Shown one piece after another: positions 1 through 7,346 of a stretch of 11,753 nucleotides of DNA; the stretch's first letter is position 1; every line of letters starts with the position of its first letter. Source of the stretch: JBCCZC01 sp039188505 (GTDB lineage Bacteria; Pseudomonadota; Gammaproteobacteria; Xanthomonadales; SZUA-38). A program made the translations under genes and the position numbers. The notes under the pieces were generated by a model. That model worked only from the letters and a program-made list of their open reading frames with translations, had not been told where the DNA came from and did not search any database. The stretch spans positions 1 to 11,753 of the forward strand of contig JBCCZC010000157.1 in the NCBI GenBank assembly GCA_039188505.1, read 5' to 3'.

Positions 1-38
1 ATCGGCTCCAGGACTTCCGCGTCGACCACCGCACATGA
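1..38 (+). CDS. C-terminal tail of an unidentified upstream gene (partial)
   Basis: A frame open from the window edge reads RLQDFRVDHRT and ends at a TGA (36-38) that overlaps the cca ATG (35-37) as ATGA. Such four-base overlaps are typical of translationally coupled operon genes. It would explain why cca has no convincing Shine-Dalgarno sequence close to its start. Only about a dozen codons are visible and another frame is also open here, so the protein cannot be identified and the reality of this gene is an inference. Confidence 0.35.
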   Translation, partial: RLQDFRVDHRT

Positions 39-1219
39 AGCGGTACCTGGTCGGCGGCGCGGTCCGGGACGAGCTGCTCGGCCTGCCCGTCAAGGACCGG
101 GACTGGGTCGTCGTCGGCGAGACGCAGGCCACCATGGAAGCCGCCGGCTTCCGCGCGGTCGGCCGGGATTTCCCGGTCTTCCTGGACCCCGACACGAACG
201 ACGAGGTCGCGCTCGCGCGCACCGAGCGCAAGACCGGTCCCGGCTATCGCGGCTTCGTGGTCGACAGCGCGCCGTCGGTGACGCTCGAGGAAGACCTGCA
301 GCGTCGCGATCTCACGATCAACGCCATGGCCCGCGATCCCGCGACGGGTGACCTCGTCGACCCCTGGGGCGGAGCGACCGACCTCGAGGGAAGGCGGCTT
401 CGCCACGTCTCGCCAGCGTTCGTCGAGGATCCCGTCCGCATCCTGCGCGTCGCGCGTTTCGCCGCGCGGTTCGCCCCGCTCGGTTTCGAGGTCGCGCCCG
501 AGACCACGGCGCTCATGCGCGAGATGGTCGCCGCCGGTGAGGTCGACGCGCTCGTCCCCGAACGCGTCTGGCAGGAGCTGGAGCGCGCGCTGGGCGAGCA
601 GCAGCCGAGCGCCTTCTTGCGAGTGCTCCGCGAAAGCAACGCGCTGGGGCGGATCCTGCCGGAGGTTGACCCGCTCTACGGCGTCCAGGTTGGGGCGGAC
701 ACCGGCGGCGACCACCTCGAACGGGTGCTCGAGGCCTGCGCTGCGATCGCGCCGAGCGACACGATCGTGGCCTTCGCCGGTCTCATGCACGACCTCGGCA
801 GGGGCGCCGCGTCCGGGCCGCCGGAAGAGGCCGGCGTCCGGCTCGTAGAAGCGCTGTGCGAGCGCCTCCGGGTGCCGCGCGCCCACGCCCGCGTCGCGGT
901 GCGCGCCTGCCGCCTGCACCGCCGCGTCCGAGACGCCGACAGGGCTTCGAGCGCGGACACGCTCGCGTTGATCGAGGCCGCTGATGGACTCCGCCAGCCC
1001 GAAGCCTTCGAGGCCGTGCTGAAGGTCTGCGAGGCCATCATGGAAACCCGCCGTAGCGAGGCCATAGATACGGCCACCGCGTTCCTGCGCCGAGCCCGCG
1101 ATGCCGCCGCGGCCGTCGACACGAAGACCATCGCGGCGCAAGGCATCACCGGGCCGGCCTTCGGCGAGGCGCTTGCGAAAGCCCGCGTCCACGCGATCGA
1201 AGCCCTTCGCTCGGACTGA
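35..1219 (+). CDS. cca: Multifunctional CCA tRNA nucleotidyltransferase with degenerate HD domain
   Basis: This is a class II CCA-adding enzyme, which adds or repairs the 3'-CCA end of cytosolic tRNAs from CTP and ATP without a template. The 394-residue protein aligns over most of its length with E. coli Cca (about 412 residues). Visible motifs are GGAVRD (7-12), the metal-binding DRDW with D21 and D23, RRDLTINAM (90-98), the EDPVRILRVARFAARF block (131-146) that belongs to the nucleotide-recognition neck, and VPERVWQELE (174-183). A C-terminal HD phosphohydrolase-like domain follows. It keeps H226 and the H252-D253 pair, but the histidine-rich loop of the E. coli protein is shortened and lacks its histidines, and the later HD pair reads H295-R296. 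CCA addition should be intact; the accessory phosphatase/phosphodiesterase activity is doubtful. The ATG at 35 gives the canonical N-terminus MKRYLVGGAVRD. Confidence 0.96.
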   Translation: MKRYLVGGAVRDELLGLPVKDRDWVVVGETQATMEAAGFRAVGRDFPVFLDPDTNDEVALARTERKTGPGYRGFVVDSAPSVTLEEDLQRRDLTINAMARDPATGDLVDPWGGATDLEGRRLRHVSPAFVEDPVRILRVARFAARFAPLGFEVAPETTALMREMVAAGEVDALVPERVWQELERALGEQQPSAFLRVLRESNALGRILPEVDPLYGVQVGADTGGDHLERVLEACAAIAPSDTIVAFAGLMHDLGRGAASGPPEEAGVRLVEALCERLRVPRAHARVAVRACRLHRRVRDADRASSADTLALIEAADGLRQPEAFEAVLKVCEAIMETRRSEAIDTATAFLRRARDAAAAVDTKTIAAQGITGPAFGEALAKARVHAIEALRSD

Positions 1220-1244
1220 CCCTGCGATTCCCATCCGGTAAGCT
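1216..1244 (+). promoter_or_regulatory. Candidate promoter for a leaderless transcript of the TolB-like/TPR gene
   Basis: CTGACC (1216-1221), 17 bases, then TAAGCT (1239-1244) fits a sigma70 promoter with 4/6 matches at -35. The -10 box ends six bases before the ATG at 1251, which puts the expected transcription start at or next to the start codon. No Shine-Dalgarno sequence is visible in the 31-base gap, which supports a leaderless message. The assignment is by eye only. Confidence 0.5.
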
Positions 1245-1250
1245 CGCCGC

Positions 1251-3101
1251 ATGGGAATCCTCGCCGAACTGCGGCGACGCAACGTCATCCGCGTCGCCAT
1301 GGCCTACCTCGTGCTGGGCTGGCTGCTGCTGCAGGTCGGCGATGTGCTGTTCGGGTTGCTCGAGCTCCCGGGTTGGTCGCTCCGCCTCCTGGCCGCACTG
1401 CTCGCGCTGGGCTTCATTCCGACCGTGATCTTCGCGTGGGCCTTCGAGCTGACCCCGGAAGGCATCAAGCGAGAGGCCGATGTCGACCGCGACAGCTCGA
1501 TCACCCCGGCGACCGGGCGCAAGCTGGACTTCGCCATCGTGGGCCTGCTCGCGCTCTCCATCGGCCTCTTCCTGACCGAGGACCTCTGGCGCAGCACCGG
1601 CTCCGCGCCAGCTTCGCAGGCCGCCGAAGGCATGACCGAGCCAGCCCCCGCCGTGGAGGCTCCGGCGCGTACAGATAACTACTCCGTCGCCGTCCTGCCC
1701 TTCGAGAACATGAGCCCGGACCCCGACAACGCCTTCTTCGCCGAGGGCATCAGCGAGGAGATCCTGAACCTGCTAGCGGCCGTCGACGCGCTGTCGGTCG
1801 CCTCGCGAACGTCGGCGTTCGTCTATCGCGACCGGGACACGCCGATCCCCGAGATCGCCGCTGCGCTCGACGTCCGCTACGTCCTCGAGGGCAGCGTTCG
1901 CAAGGCGGGTAACCAGGTCCGAATCACGGCGCAGCTCATCGACGCCGGCTCCGATCGCCATCTGTGGTCCGACACCTTCGATCGAAATCTCGACGACATC
2001 TTCGCCGTCCAGGACGAAATTGCCGGCGCGATCGGCACGGCCCTCGAGATCGAGCTGCTGGGTCGGGGTGGATCCGAGGTCGCAGCAGAATCCGTCGATC
2101 CTGCCGTTTACACGGACTACCTGCGCGCCCGCCACCTGCTGCGACAGCGCACGGGGCCATCCATCCACGAGGGCAACGCGCTGCTGCTGCAGGTCGTCGA
2201 GGCCGCACCGGACTTCGCCCGCGGTCACGCGGTGCTGGCCGAGGCCTACCTTCTCAACCGCAATCTGGCGTTGCCCGATTCACGGCCTCTCGTGTCTCCG
2301 GAGGTCGCTGCGGCACAGGCGAAGATCCATGCAGGACTGGCCCAGGCGCTCGACCCGACCCTCGGCGGTGCCGACCTGATCCTCGGAGCGCTGGCGGAGG
2401 AGGAACCGGATCTCGTTGCCGCCATGGAACACTACGCACGGGCGATCGAGCTCGAGCCGAACGAACCGCGGCCTTACCACTGGCGGGGCATGCTGTTGAC
2501 CATCGCCGGCTATCCGGAGGATGCCGCCCGGGACCTTCGCCGGGCCCGCGAGCTGGACCCGGAGAACCCGAACATCAACTTCGCTCTCGCCGACGCCCTT
2601 GGCATCCTCGGCGACCTCGAGGGTGTGGAACGCGCGGCGAGGCTCGGTGATGAGCTCTCGGGCATGAAAATCGGCCTGACCTTCCTGGTTCAGAATGCCC
2701 TCAAGCGCGGTGACCGGGATCGTGCGCTAGCCGTGCTCCGGGAGCTGCCCGCGACGGTTTTCGGCCCCGTGAATCGCGAGTTCTGGGTCCAGCTGGAGGC
2801 GCACCTCGAGAGCGGCGAGTCGATGGACGCGTCGATCGAGAATCAGACGATGAACTGCTCCTGGATCACGCTGATCGATGCGGAAGCCCGTCTTGCGTGG
2901 ATGGATCAGCAGCCCTACGACACGAGCAATACCTTCGGCTGCGTGTGGGCGGAGCAGGGTGCGGCGATCCGGAAGGATCCACGGTTCATTGCCTTCCTGA
3001 ATCGGTACGGCATTCCGGACCTCTGGAGGCACCGGGGACCGCCGGAAGACTGTCGTCCCGAGGGCGAGAGCTTCCGCTGCGGGCTTAGTTTCGACTTCTG
3101 A
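1251..3101 (+). CDS. Membrane-anchored TolB-like domain protein with TPR region
   Basis: The 616-residue protein matches a widespread but poorly characterised gammaproteobacterial architecture, often annotated as TolB-like or 'adenylate cyclase-like TPR' proteins. The N-terminus (LRRRNVIRVAMAYLVLGW) is typical. Hydrophobic segments lie at about 14-36, 43-66 and 92-108, with the recurrent FAWAFELTPEGIKRE motif (61-75) between the second and third. A Pro/Ala-rich linker (115-140) leads to a TolB N-terminal-like domain (about 144-265) containing SVAVLPFENMS, FFAEGISEEILN, VLEGSVRKAGNQVRITAQLIDA and HLWSDTFDR. TPR-like helices follow (about 285-500; clearest at 389-440, with AMEHYARAIELEPNEPRPYHWRG). 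The tail has several Cys residues. No adenylate cyclase catalytic domain is present. The topology suggests a scaffold or sensor with its TolB/TPR part outside the cytoplasmic membrane, but partner and role are unknown. It converges on the minus-strand gene at 3157. Confidence 0.9.
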   Translation: MGILAELRRRNVIRVAMAYLVLGWLLLQVGDVLFGLLELPGWSLRLLAALLALGFIPTVIFAWAFELTPEGIKREADVDRDSSITPATGRKLDFAIVGLLALSIGLFLTEDLWRSTGSAPASQAAEGMTEPAPAVEAPARTDNYSVAVLPFENMSPDPDNAFFAEGISEEILNLLAAVDALSVASRTSAFVYRDRDTPIPEIAAALDVRYVLEGSVRKAGNQVRITAQLIDAGSDRHLWSDTFDRNLDDIFAVQDEIAGAIGTALEIELLGRGGSEVAAESVDPAVYTDYLRARHLLRQRTGPSIHEGNALLLQVVEAAPDFARGHAVLAEAYLLNRNLALPDSRPLVSPEVAAAQAKIHAGLAQALDPTLGGADLILGALAEEEPDLVAAMEHYARAIELEPNEPRPYHWRGMLLTIAGYPEDAARDLRRARELDPENPNINFALADALGILGDLEGVERAARLGDELSGMKIGLTFLVQNALKRGDRDRALAVLRELPATVFGPVNREFWVQLEAHLESGESMDASIENQTMNCSWITLIDAEARLAWMDQQPYDTSNTFGCVWAEQGAAIRKDPRFIAFLNRYGIPDLWRHRGPPEDCRPEGESFRCGLSFDF

Positions 3102-3156
3102 GGCCGGGATGTTCAGGGCACCGGCAGGGACGCGCTAGATCCCGTATCCCGAGCGC

Positions 3157-3735
3157 TCAGAGATAGCCCCGGCTGACGTGGCCGTCGACCTCGATGAACG
3201 CGGCAAGGAGCCCCGTCAGGATCGATGCGACGCTCAGCCCCAGCAGCAGCCCCTGGTTCGCGGCGAGCACCGCGCTCAGGCCATCATCGCCACTGATCCA
3301 GGTCACCGTGAGGGCAAAACCGAGCGCCGCGGCCAGCAGGTGGCTCAGGCACTGCATCGCCGTCACCTGCCGGACCCAGGCGAGCATGCCGGGATCGTTG
3401 CCGTGCGCGGCCGCCAGCGCGGGCATCACGAAGACGCCCAGCGGCAGGTAGAAGATGACGATCAGGCCGAGGAGCCCGCTGGCAAGGCTCTTCGCGAGGA
3501 TCAGCACCGCGATGATCGCGAAGCCCTTGCCGAATGCCCCGTCCTCGACTGCGCGCTGATAGGCGTTCAGCGGTGGTTTCTGGAGGCTGGCCATCTTCTG
3601 CGCGTGCATCCGCTCGCCCAGCCGGACGAGCCACGGCGCCGAGGTCAGCAGACGGCCGCCGATCCGAAACGCGCCGAGGCTGACCACGGACGCCGCGACG
3701 AGCGACAGCAGGGACAGCGACAGTGGGTCGTTCAT
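3157..3735 (-). CDS. Small integral membrane protein, family not recognised
   Basis: I do not recognise this 192-residue protein. It has a hydrophobic N-terminal segment (about 6-23), a basic and polar stretch (24-68, including RLGERMHAQKM), then closely spaced hydrophobic segments at about 70-108, 123-147 and 153-182, so four or five membrane spans are likely. Its end (IEVDGHVSRGYL) is polar. No catalytic motif is evident. The start is supported by AGAGGA six bases upstream (3742-3747 on the complementary strand). It lies 84 bases downstream of the midA-like gene on the same strand and may be co-transcribed with it. It faces the TPR gene tail to tail across 55 bases in which I see no convincing terminator. 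Confidence 0.82.
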   Translation of the reverse strand: MNDPLSLSLLSLVAASVVSLGAFRIGGRLLTSAPWLVRLGERMHAQKMASLQKPPLNAYQRAVEDGAFGKGFAIIAVLILAKSLASGLLGLIVIFYLPLGVFVMPALAAAHGNDPGMLAWVRQVTAMQCLSHLLAAALGFALTVTWISGDDGLSAVLAANQGLLLGLSVASILTGLLAAFIEVDGHVSRGYL

Positions 3736-3819
3736 GACCGATCCTCTCGGCGGGAACCCTCAGGAAAGCAGAAGCGGGCCGTCGAGACCACTGGCAGAAG
3801 CTGGCAGCCGCCGAAGGTC

Positions 3820-4983
3820 CTAGCGGCCGAAAGCGGGCATGCCGCTCAGCGCGCCCTTCAGCCCGCCGATGAAGCGGAAGCGCTCGCCCATCTCCGCCGG
3901 CAGGGTCAACCGCTTGATCTCGTTGACGCGGGCGATCTGCTCGGCCGCGTCGCGCTCGAAGGCCGCCTGGAATTCGTCCTCGAGCCCCGCGGCCAGGAGG
4001 AACTGCGCTTGGCTCGCATAGCCGTCGGGCGAAAGCCCGGCGGCCGCCATTGCCCGCATGACCGCGCCGAAGTTCACGCTCACGCTCAGGTCCGTGAGCC
4101 CGGGCAGGTGGAAGGGGTCGTCGTGGGCGCGGTGCCGGTAGTGGCAGATGAGCGTGCCCCGCTTGCGATCCGGGTGGAAGTACTCACGCTCGTCGTAGCC
4201 GTAGTCGCAGAGCAGCACGGCGCCAGCCTCCAGCGCTTCAACCGCGCCGGCCAGCCAGGGCGCCGTGCTCGGCTGCACCTCCGTCAGCCAGTCGCCGGTC
4301 GGCGTGCGATCCCAGCACGCTTCGATGCGATCGACGGCGTGCCGGAGATCGTCGGGCAGCGGCACGGGCGCCCAGGCGAGGCGATCCCCGTCGAGGCCGA
4401 CATGCAGCTCGAACCAGGCCTCGTCGCGGTGAAGCAGCCGACGGGCAGCCAGGGCGTCGAGCACCTCGTTGGCAAACACCACGCCGCGCCACGGCGTGGC
4501 GGGCAGCGCCTCGAGCCACTCGACCCGCTCCAGCAGGTTCGGCACGGCGGCTGCCAGCAGCTCCCGCTGGCGCGCGGCGAGGTCGGCGCTGCGCTCGACG
4601 ATCCGGTAGCGCTCGGGCAGCTTGCCGAGCTCCGCAAGCCGCTCGAGTGTGGTCGCGGCAAACGCGCCGGTGCCTGCGCCGTACTCGACGATGTCGCCGC
4701 CGCCGAGCTCATCGAGGACCGCGGCGATCTGTCCCGCCACGCAGCGACCGAAGATCGGCCCGAGCTCCGGGGCCGTCACGAAGTCTCCAGCCGCGCCGAA
4801 CTTGGTCGTACCGGCGGCGTAGTAGCCGAGACCCGGCTCGTAGAGCACGAGATCCCAGTAGGCATCGAAGCGGAGCGGGCCGTCGGCGCGAATCCGTTCG
4901 ACAACCGTGCCGAGGACGCGCTCGCTATGGGCGGCGGCCTCCGGTGCCGGGGCCGGCAGGTCGGGTGGCTTCACGTTTCGCAC
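3820..4983 (-). CDS. SAM-dependent methyltransferase, MidA/NDUFAF7 (DUF185) family
   Basis: The 387-residue protein has the signatures of the MidA/NDUFAF7 family: the DFVTAPELGPIFG block (67-79), a SAM-binding glycine loop VEYGAGTGAFA (99-109), ANEVLDAL (171-178), LLCDYGY (257-263), GTLICHYRHRAHDDPF (276-291) and DLSVSVNF (298-305). The mitochondrial member methylates an arginine of the NDUFS2 subunit during complex I assembly. The bacterial substrate is not established, and whether this organism's target is complex I cannot be told from this window. The chosen start is GTG at 4983, preceded by GAGG (4989-4992, complementary strand) at five-base spacing. The gene is divergent from the pteridine reductase at 5055, with 71 bases between the starts. 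A 633-codon open frame on the opposite strand is a GC-driven shadow. Confidence 0.93.
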   Translation of the reverse strand: MRNVKPPDLPAPAPEAAAHSERVLGTVVERIRADGPLRFDAYWDLVLYEPGLGYYAAGTTKFGAAGDFVTAPELGPIFGRCVAGQIAAVLDELGGGDIVEYGAGTGAFAATTLERLAELGKLPERYRIVERSADLAARQRELLAAAVPNLLERVEWLEALPATPWRGVVFANEVLDALAARRLLHRDEAWFELHVGLDGDRLAWAPVPLPDDLRHAVDRIEACWDRTPTGDWLTEVQPSTAPWLAGAVEALEAGAVLLCDYGYDEREYFHPDRKRGTLICHYRHRAHDDPFHLPGLTDLSVSVNFGAVMRAMAAAGLSPDGYASQAQFLLAAGLEDEFQAAFERDAAEQIARVNEIKRLTLPAEMGERFRFIGGLKGALSGMPAFGR

Positions 4984-5054
4984 AAGCGCCTCGGCCTAGC
5001 TTTGTCGTATCCGGTGCCGCTCGGCGGGCCGCCCACCATCAGCGAGAAGACACC

Positions 5055-5792
5055 ATGCATGCCTCTCCCGTCGCCCTGATCACCGGCGCGGCCGTTCGCG
5101 TCGGCGCCGTCACGGCAGAGCAGCTCCACGCCCGCGGCCTCTCGGTCGCCATCCACTACCGATCCTCGGCCGAACCCGCGGACGCGCTCGCGGCGCGCCT
5201 CAACGAACGCCGCCCCGGTAGCGCGATGACGGTGCAGGCCGATCTCGGCAGCGACAAGGCCTGCCAGGCGATGGTCGACACGGTCATCAACGCCTGGGGC
5301 CGCATCGACGTGCTCGTGAACAACGCCTCGGACTTCTACCCGACACCCGTGGACACGATCACGGCGAAGGACTGGGATCGGCTGTTCGCCTCGAATGCGC
5401 GGGGGCCGCTGTTCCTGTCGCTCGCGGCGATACCGTCGCTCCGCGAGAACCGGGGCGCAATCATCAACATCGTCGATATCCACGCCGAGAAACCCCTGCC
5501 CCAGCACACGGTGTACTGCATGGCCAAGGCGGCGCTGGTCATGATGACCCGCTCCCTCGCGCTCGAGCTGGGGCCCGATGTGCGCGTCAACGGTATCGCG
5601 CCGGGCGCGATCCTCTGGCCGGTGCCCGACATCTCCGACGAGGAGAAGCGCCAGACCCTCGAGCTGGTCCCGCTCGCGCGTCGCGGTGAACCCGAGAACA
5701 TCGCGCAGGCCGTGCTGCACTTCGCTCTCGACAACGACTACGTCACCGGGCAGATCCTGGCCGTGGATGGTGGCCGGAGCCTGAATCTCTGA
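5055..5792 (+). CDS. folM: Pteridine reductase / dihydromonapterin reductase (FolM-type SDR)
   Basis: This 245-residue short-chain dehydrogenase carries the pteridine-reductase form of the cofactor loop, TGAAVRVG (10-17, TGX3RXG instead of the usual TGX3GXG), which selects NADPH. It also has NNAS (89-92), an Asp at 141 in the position used by PTR1/FolM enzymes, and the catalytic YxxxK pair Y154/K158. The C-terminal VTGQILAVDGG (230-240) is typical of SDRs. The expected role is reduction of dihydropterins or dihydrofolate to the tetrahydro form in the cytoplasm, in the folate/monapterin pathway. The ATG at 5055 is chosen because it gives the normal short SDR N-terminus and has GAGAAG (5044-5049) five bases upstream; the open frame extends much further upstream but only as non-homologous sequence. 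It converges on folB across 18 bases, which fits a shared pterin role. Confidence 0.9.
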   Translation: MHASPVALITGAAVRVGAVTAEQLHARGLSVAIHYRSSAEPADALAARLNERRPGSAMTVQADLGSDKACQAMVDTVINAWGRIDVLVNNASDFYPTPVDTITAKDWDRLFASNARGPLFLSLAAIPSLRENRGAIINIVDIHAEKPLPQHTVYCMAKAALVMMTRSLALELGPDVRVNGIAPGAILWPVPDISDEEKRQTLELVPLARRGEPENIAQAVLHFALDNDYVTGQILAVDGGRSLNL

Positions 5793-5810
5793 GGGCGACG
5801 TCATGTGCAC

Positions 5811-6170
5811 TCAGGGCTGAACACCGCGCTCGACGATGACGCCCACGGCCTCGCAGCCCGGCACGGCGCCCGGCTTGCTGACTCGAATCTTCACCCACGC
5901 GACGCCGAACTCCTCCCGGATGATTTCCGTGCAGCGCTCCGCGACGGTCTCGATCAGCTCGAACTGGTTGTCGCCGATGAACTGCATGAGTCGCTTCGAC
6001 ACGCTCATGTAGTCGACCGTGTCGCCGATGCGATCGGCAAGCGCGGCGCGGCGATTGTCGTTCGACAGCTCCAGGTCGAGGCACAGGACCTGGCGGATCT
6101 CCTTCTCCCAGTCGTAGACCCCGATGACGGTCTCGATGCGGAGATCACGGATGAAGACGATGTCGCTCAC
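5811..6170 (-). CDS. folB: Dihydroneopterin aldolase
   Basis: FolB converts 7,8-dihydroneopterin to 6-hydroxymethyl-dihydropterin and glycolaldehyde in folate synthesis, and forms an octamer in the cytoplasm. The 119-residue product has the usual length (E. coli about 122) and aligns from the first residue: DIVFIRDLRIETVIGVYDWE (3-22), DTVDYMSV (50-57), the conserved Glu at 74 in FELIETVAE, and the SKPGAV loop with catalytic Lys99. The GTG at 6170 is chosen over an upstream in-frame ATG at 6320, because the extra 50 residues are non-homologous and overlap tsaD. GGAG lies ten bases upstream of the GTG (6181-6184, complementary strand). It follows tsaD on the same strand after 34 bases, so the two are probably one transcript. 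Confidence 0.94.
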   Translation of the reverse strand: MSDIVFIRDLRIETVIGVYDWEKEIRQVLCLDLELSNDNRRAALADRIGDTVDYMSVSKRLMQFIGDNQFELIETVAERCTEIIREEFGVAWVKIRVSKPGAVPGCEAVGVIVERGVQP

Positions 6171-6204
6171 GGTGGCGTCACTCCAGAAAGCAGGCAGTTC
6201 AGGG

Positions 6205-7233
6205 TCAGGCAGCGGTGGGTTCACCTGGCGGTTCGAGCGCGTCGATCGGCCAGCGAGGTCTCGCCGTGATAGCGCGGTTGGCCCCGGCGTCGGCGAGGCG
6301 CAGCGCGCCCGCCAGGGCAATCATGGCCCCGTTATCGGTGCAGAATTCGATGCGCGGATAGTGCACGTAGGCGCCGCGCTTGGCCCCCATGATGGCCAGG
6401 CGCTCCCGGAGCCGGCGGTTTGCGCCGACGCCACCGGCGACCACGAGGCGGCGAAAGCCCGTCTCGTCCAGCGCCCGACGACACTTGATCGCCAGCGTGT
6501 CGACGACGGCCTCCTCGAAACCCGCCGCGACGTCGGCGCGGACTTCCGCGTTCTCGCCCTCGGCGTGCCAGAGGTTCAGCGTATGGGTCTTCAGGCCGCT
6601 GAAGCTGAAGTCGAGGCCAGGCCGATCGGTCATGGGCCGCGGGAAGCGGAATCGCTTGGGGTCGCCTGCCGTGGCGAGCGCCGCCAGGGCCGGGCCGCCT
6701 GGGTAAGGCAAACCGAGCAGCTTGGCGGTCTTGTCGAAGGCCTCGCCGGCCGCGTCGTCGAGCGTGTCGCCCAGCAGGCGGTAGCGGCCGATGGCGGTCA
6801 CCGCGACGAGCTGCGTGTGCCCGCCGGAGACCAGCAGTGCCACAAACGGGAAGGCCGGCGGGTCCTCCTCGAGGAGTGGCGCCAGCAGATGTCCCTCCAT
6901 GTGGTGCACGCCGACGACCGGTATCCCGAGCGCCAGACCAAGCGCCCGGGCAAAGCCGGCGCCGACCAGCAGGGCACCGACCAGGCCGGGGCCCTCGGTG
7001 CAGGCGATGCCGTCCAGGTCCTCGCGGGCAACACCGGCGTCGGCCAGCAGCGCATCGACCATCGGGGCCAGCTTGCTCACGTGATCCCGCGACGCCAGCT
7101 CCGGCACCACACCTCCGTACGCGGCGTGGGTGTCGATCTGGCTGTGGAGCGCATGGGCGATCAGGCCCCGATCCGTGTCGAACAGGGCCACGCCGGTTTC
7201 GTCGCAGGAGGTTTCGATGCCGAGGACAATCAT
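6205..7233 (-). CDS. tsaD: tRNA N6-adenosine threonylcarbamoyltransferase
   Basis: TsaD transfers the threonylcarbamoyl group from TC-AMP to A37 of tRNAs reading ANN codons, working with TsaB and TsaE. The 342 residues match the usual length. Key features are the N-terminal GIETSCDETGVA (5-16), the metal-binding HMEGH with H111 and H115, LLVSGGHT (133-140), the DDAAGEAFDK loop (159-168), DFSFSGLKT (209-217), AGGVGAN (267-273) and CTDNGAM with Asp301. All expected active-site residues are visible. It is divergent from rpsU, as in many Gammaproteobacteria, and is followed by folB. The ATG at 7233 gives the canonical MIVLGIETSCDET start. No Shine-Dalgarno sequence precedes it; instead TAAAAT sits six bases upstream. 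Confidence 0.97.
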   Translation of the reverse strand: MIVLGIETSCDETGVALFDTDRGLIAHALHSQIDTHAAYGGVVPELASRDHVSKLAPMVDALLADAGVAREDLDGIACTEGPGLVGALLVGAGFARALGLALGIPVVGVHHMEGHLLAPLLEEDPPAFPFVALLVSGGHTQLVAVTAIGRYRLLGDTLDDAAGEAFDKTAKLLGLPYPGGPALAALATAGDPKRFRFPRPMTDRPGLDFSFSGLKTHTLNLWHAEGENAEVRADVAAGFEEAVVDTLAIKCRRALDETGFRRLVVAGGVGANRRLRERLAIMGAKRGAYVHYPRIEFCTDNGAMIALAGALRLADAGANRAITARPRWPIDALEPPGEPTAA

Positions 7234-7239
7234 TCGGCC

Positions 7240-7269
7240 ATTTTACCCCGAATGCGAGGGCGCTTTGCA
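7240..7269 (-). promoter_or_regulatory. Candidate leaderless promoter for tsaD
   Basis: On the complementary strand TAAAAT (7245 down to 7240) is followed by six bases and then the tsaD ATG, the same geometry as the TAAGCT-N6-ATG arrangement at 1239-1253. A weak -35 match, TGCAAA (7269-7264), lies 18 bases upstream and overlaps the -35 box of the opposing rpsU promoter. With no ribosome binding site visible, transcription starting at the ATG is plausible. The -35 match is poor. Confidence 0.45.
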
Positions 7270-7294
7270 TGCGGGAGACACAAACGCGTATACT
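7265..7294 (+). promoter_or_regulatory. Sigma70-type promoter for rpsU
   Basis: TTGCAT (7265-7270) and TATACT (7289-7294) are separated by 18 bases. The -10 is a 5/6 match to the consensus. Transcription would start near 7301, giving a leader of about 50 bases before rpsU. It is in the expected place, between the divergent tsaD and rpsU starts. Confidence 0.75.
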
Positions 7295-7316
7295 GGGGGA
7301 CTTTGTGACTATTAAA

Positions 7317-7340
7317 CCGGCTCAGCAGCCGGACATTTTT
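7317..7340 (+). promoter_or_regulatory. Hairpin plus short T-run in the rpsU leader (attenuator-like)
   Basis: CCGGCT (7317-7322), loop CAGC, AGCCGG (7327-7332) form a perfect six-base-pair stem with a four-base loop. ACA and five Ts (7336-7340) follow, and the AGGAG ribosome binding site of rpsU begins at 7342. The position between promoter and ribosome binding site suggests a partial terminator or a translational control element. The stem is short, so strong termination is unlikely. Confidence 0.5.
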
Positions 7341-7341
7341 C

Positions 7342-7346
7342 AGGAG
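7342..7346 (+). promoter_or_regulatory. Ribosome binding site of rpsU
   Basis: AGGAG with five-base spacing to the ATG at 7352. It is one of the strongest Shine-Dalgarno matches in the window and fits a highly translated ribosomal protein gene. Confidence 0.85.

Noticed and set aside
3102..3156. CGGGAT...ATCCCG inverted pair in the gap between the convergent genes, considered as a bidirectional terminator
   Set aside because: The loop is long, the arms are only six bases, and there is no T-run on either strand.
3178..5079. A 633-codon open frame on the plus strand, antisense to the membrane protein and midA genes
   Set aside because: Its translation is low-complexity Arg/Gly/Ala/Glu/His-rich sequence with no recognisable domain, and it lies opposite a clear MidA-family gene. 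It is the expected stop-poor shadow of GC-rich coding DNA.
6171..6320. An N-terminal extension of FolB by 50 residues from an upstream ATG
   Set aside because: It overlaps the end of tsaD, has non-homologous Arg/Pro-rich sequence, and the GTG at 6170 gives exactly the family N-terminus with a ribosome binding site.
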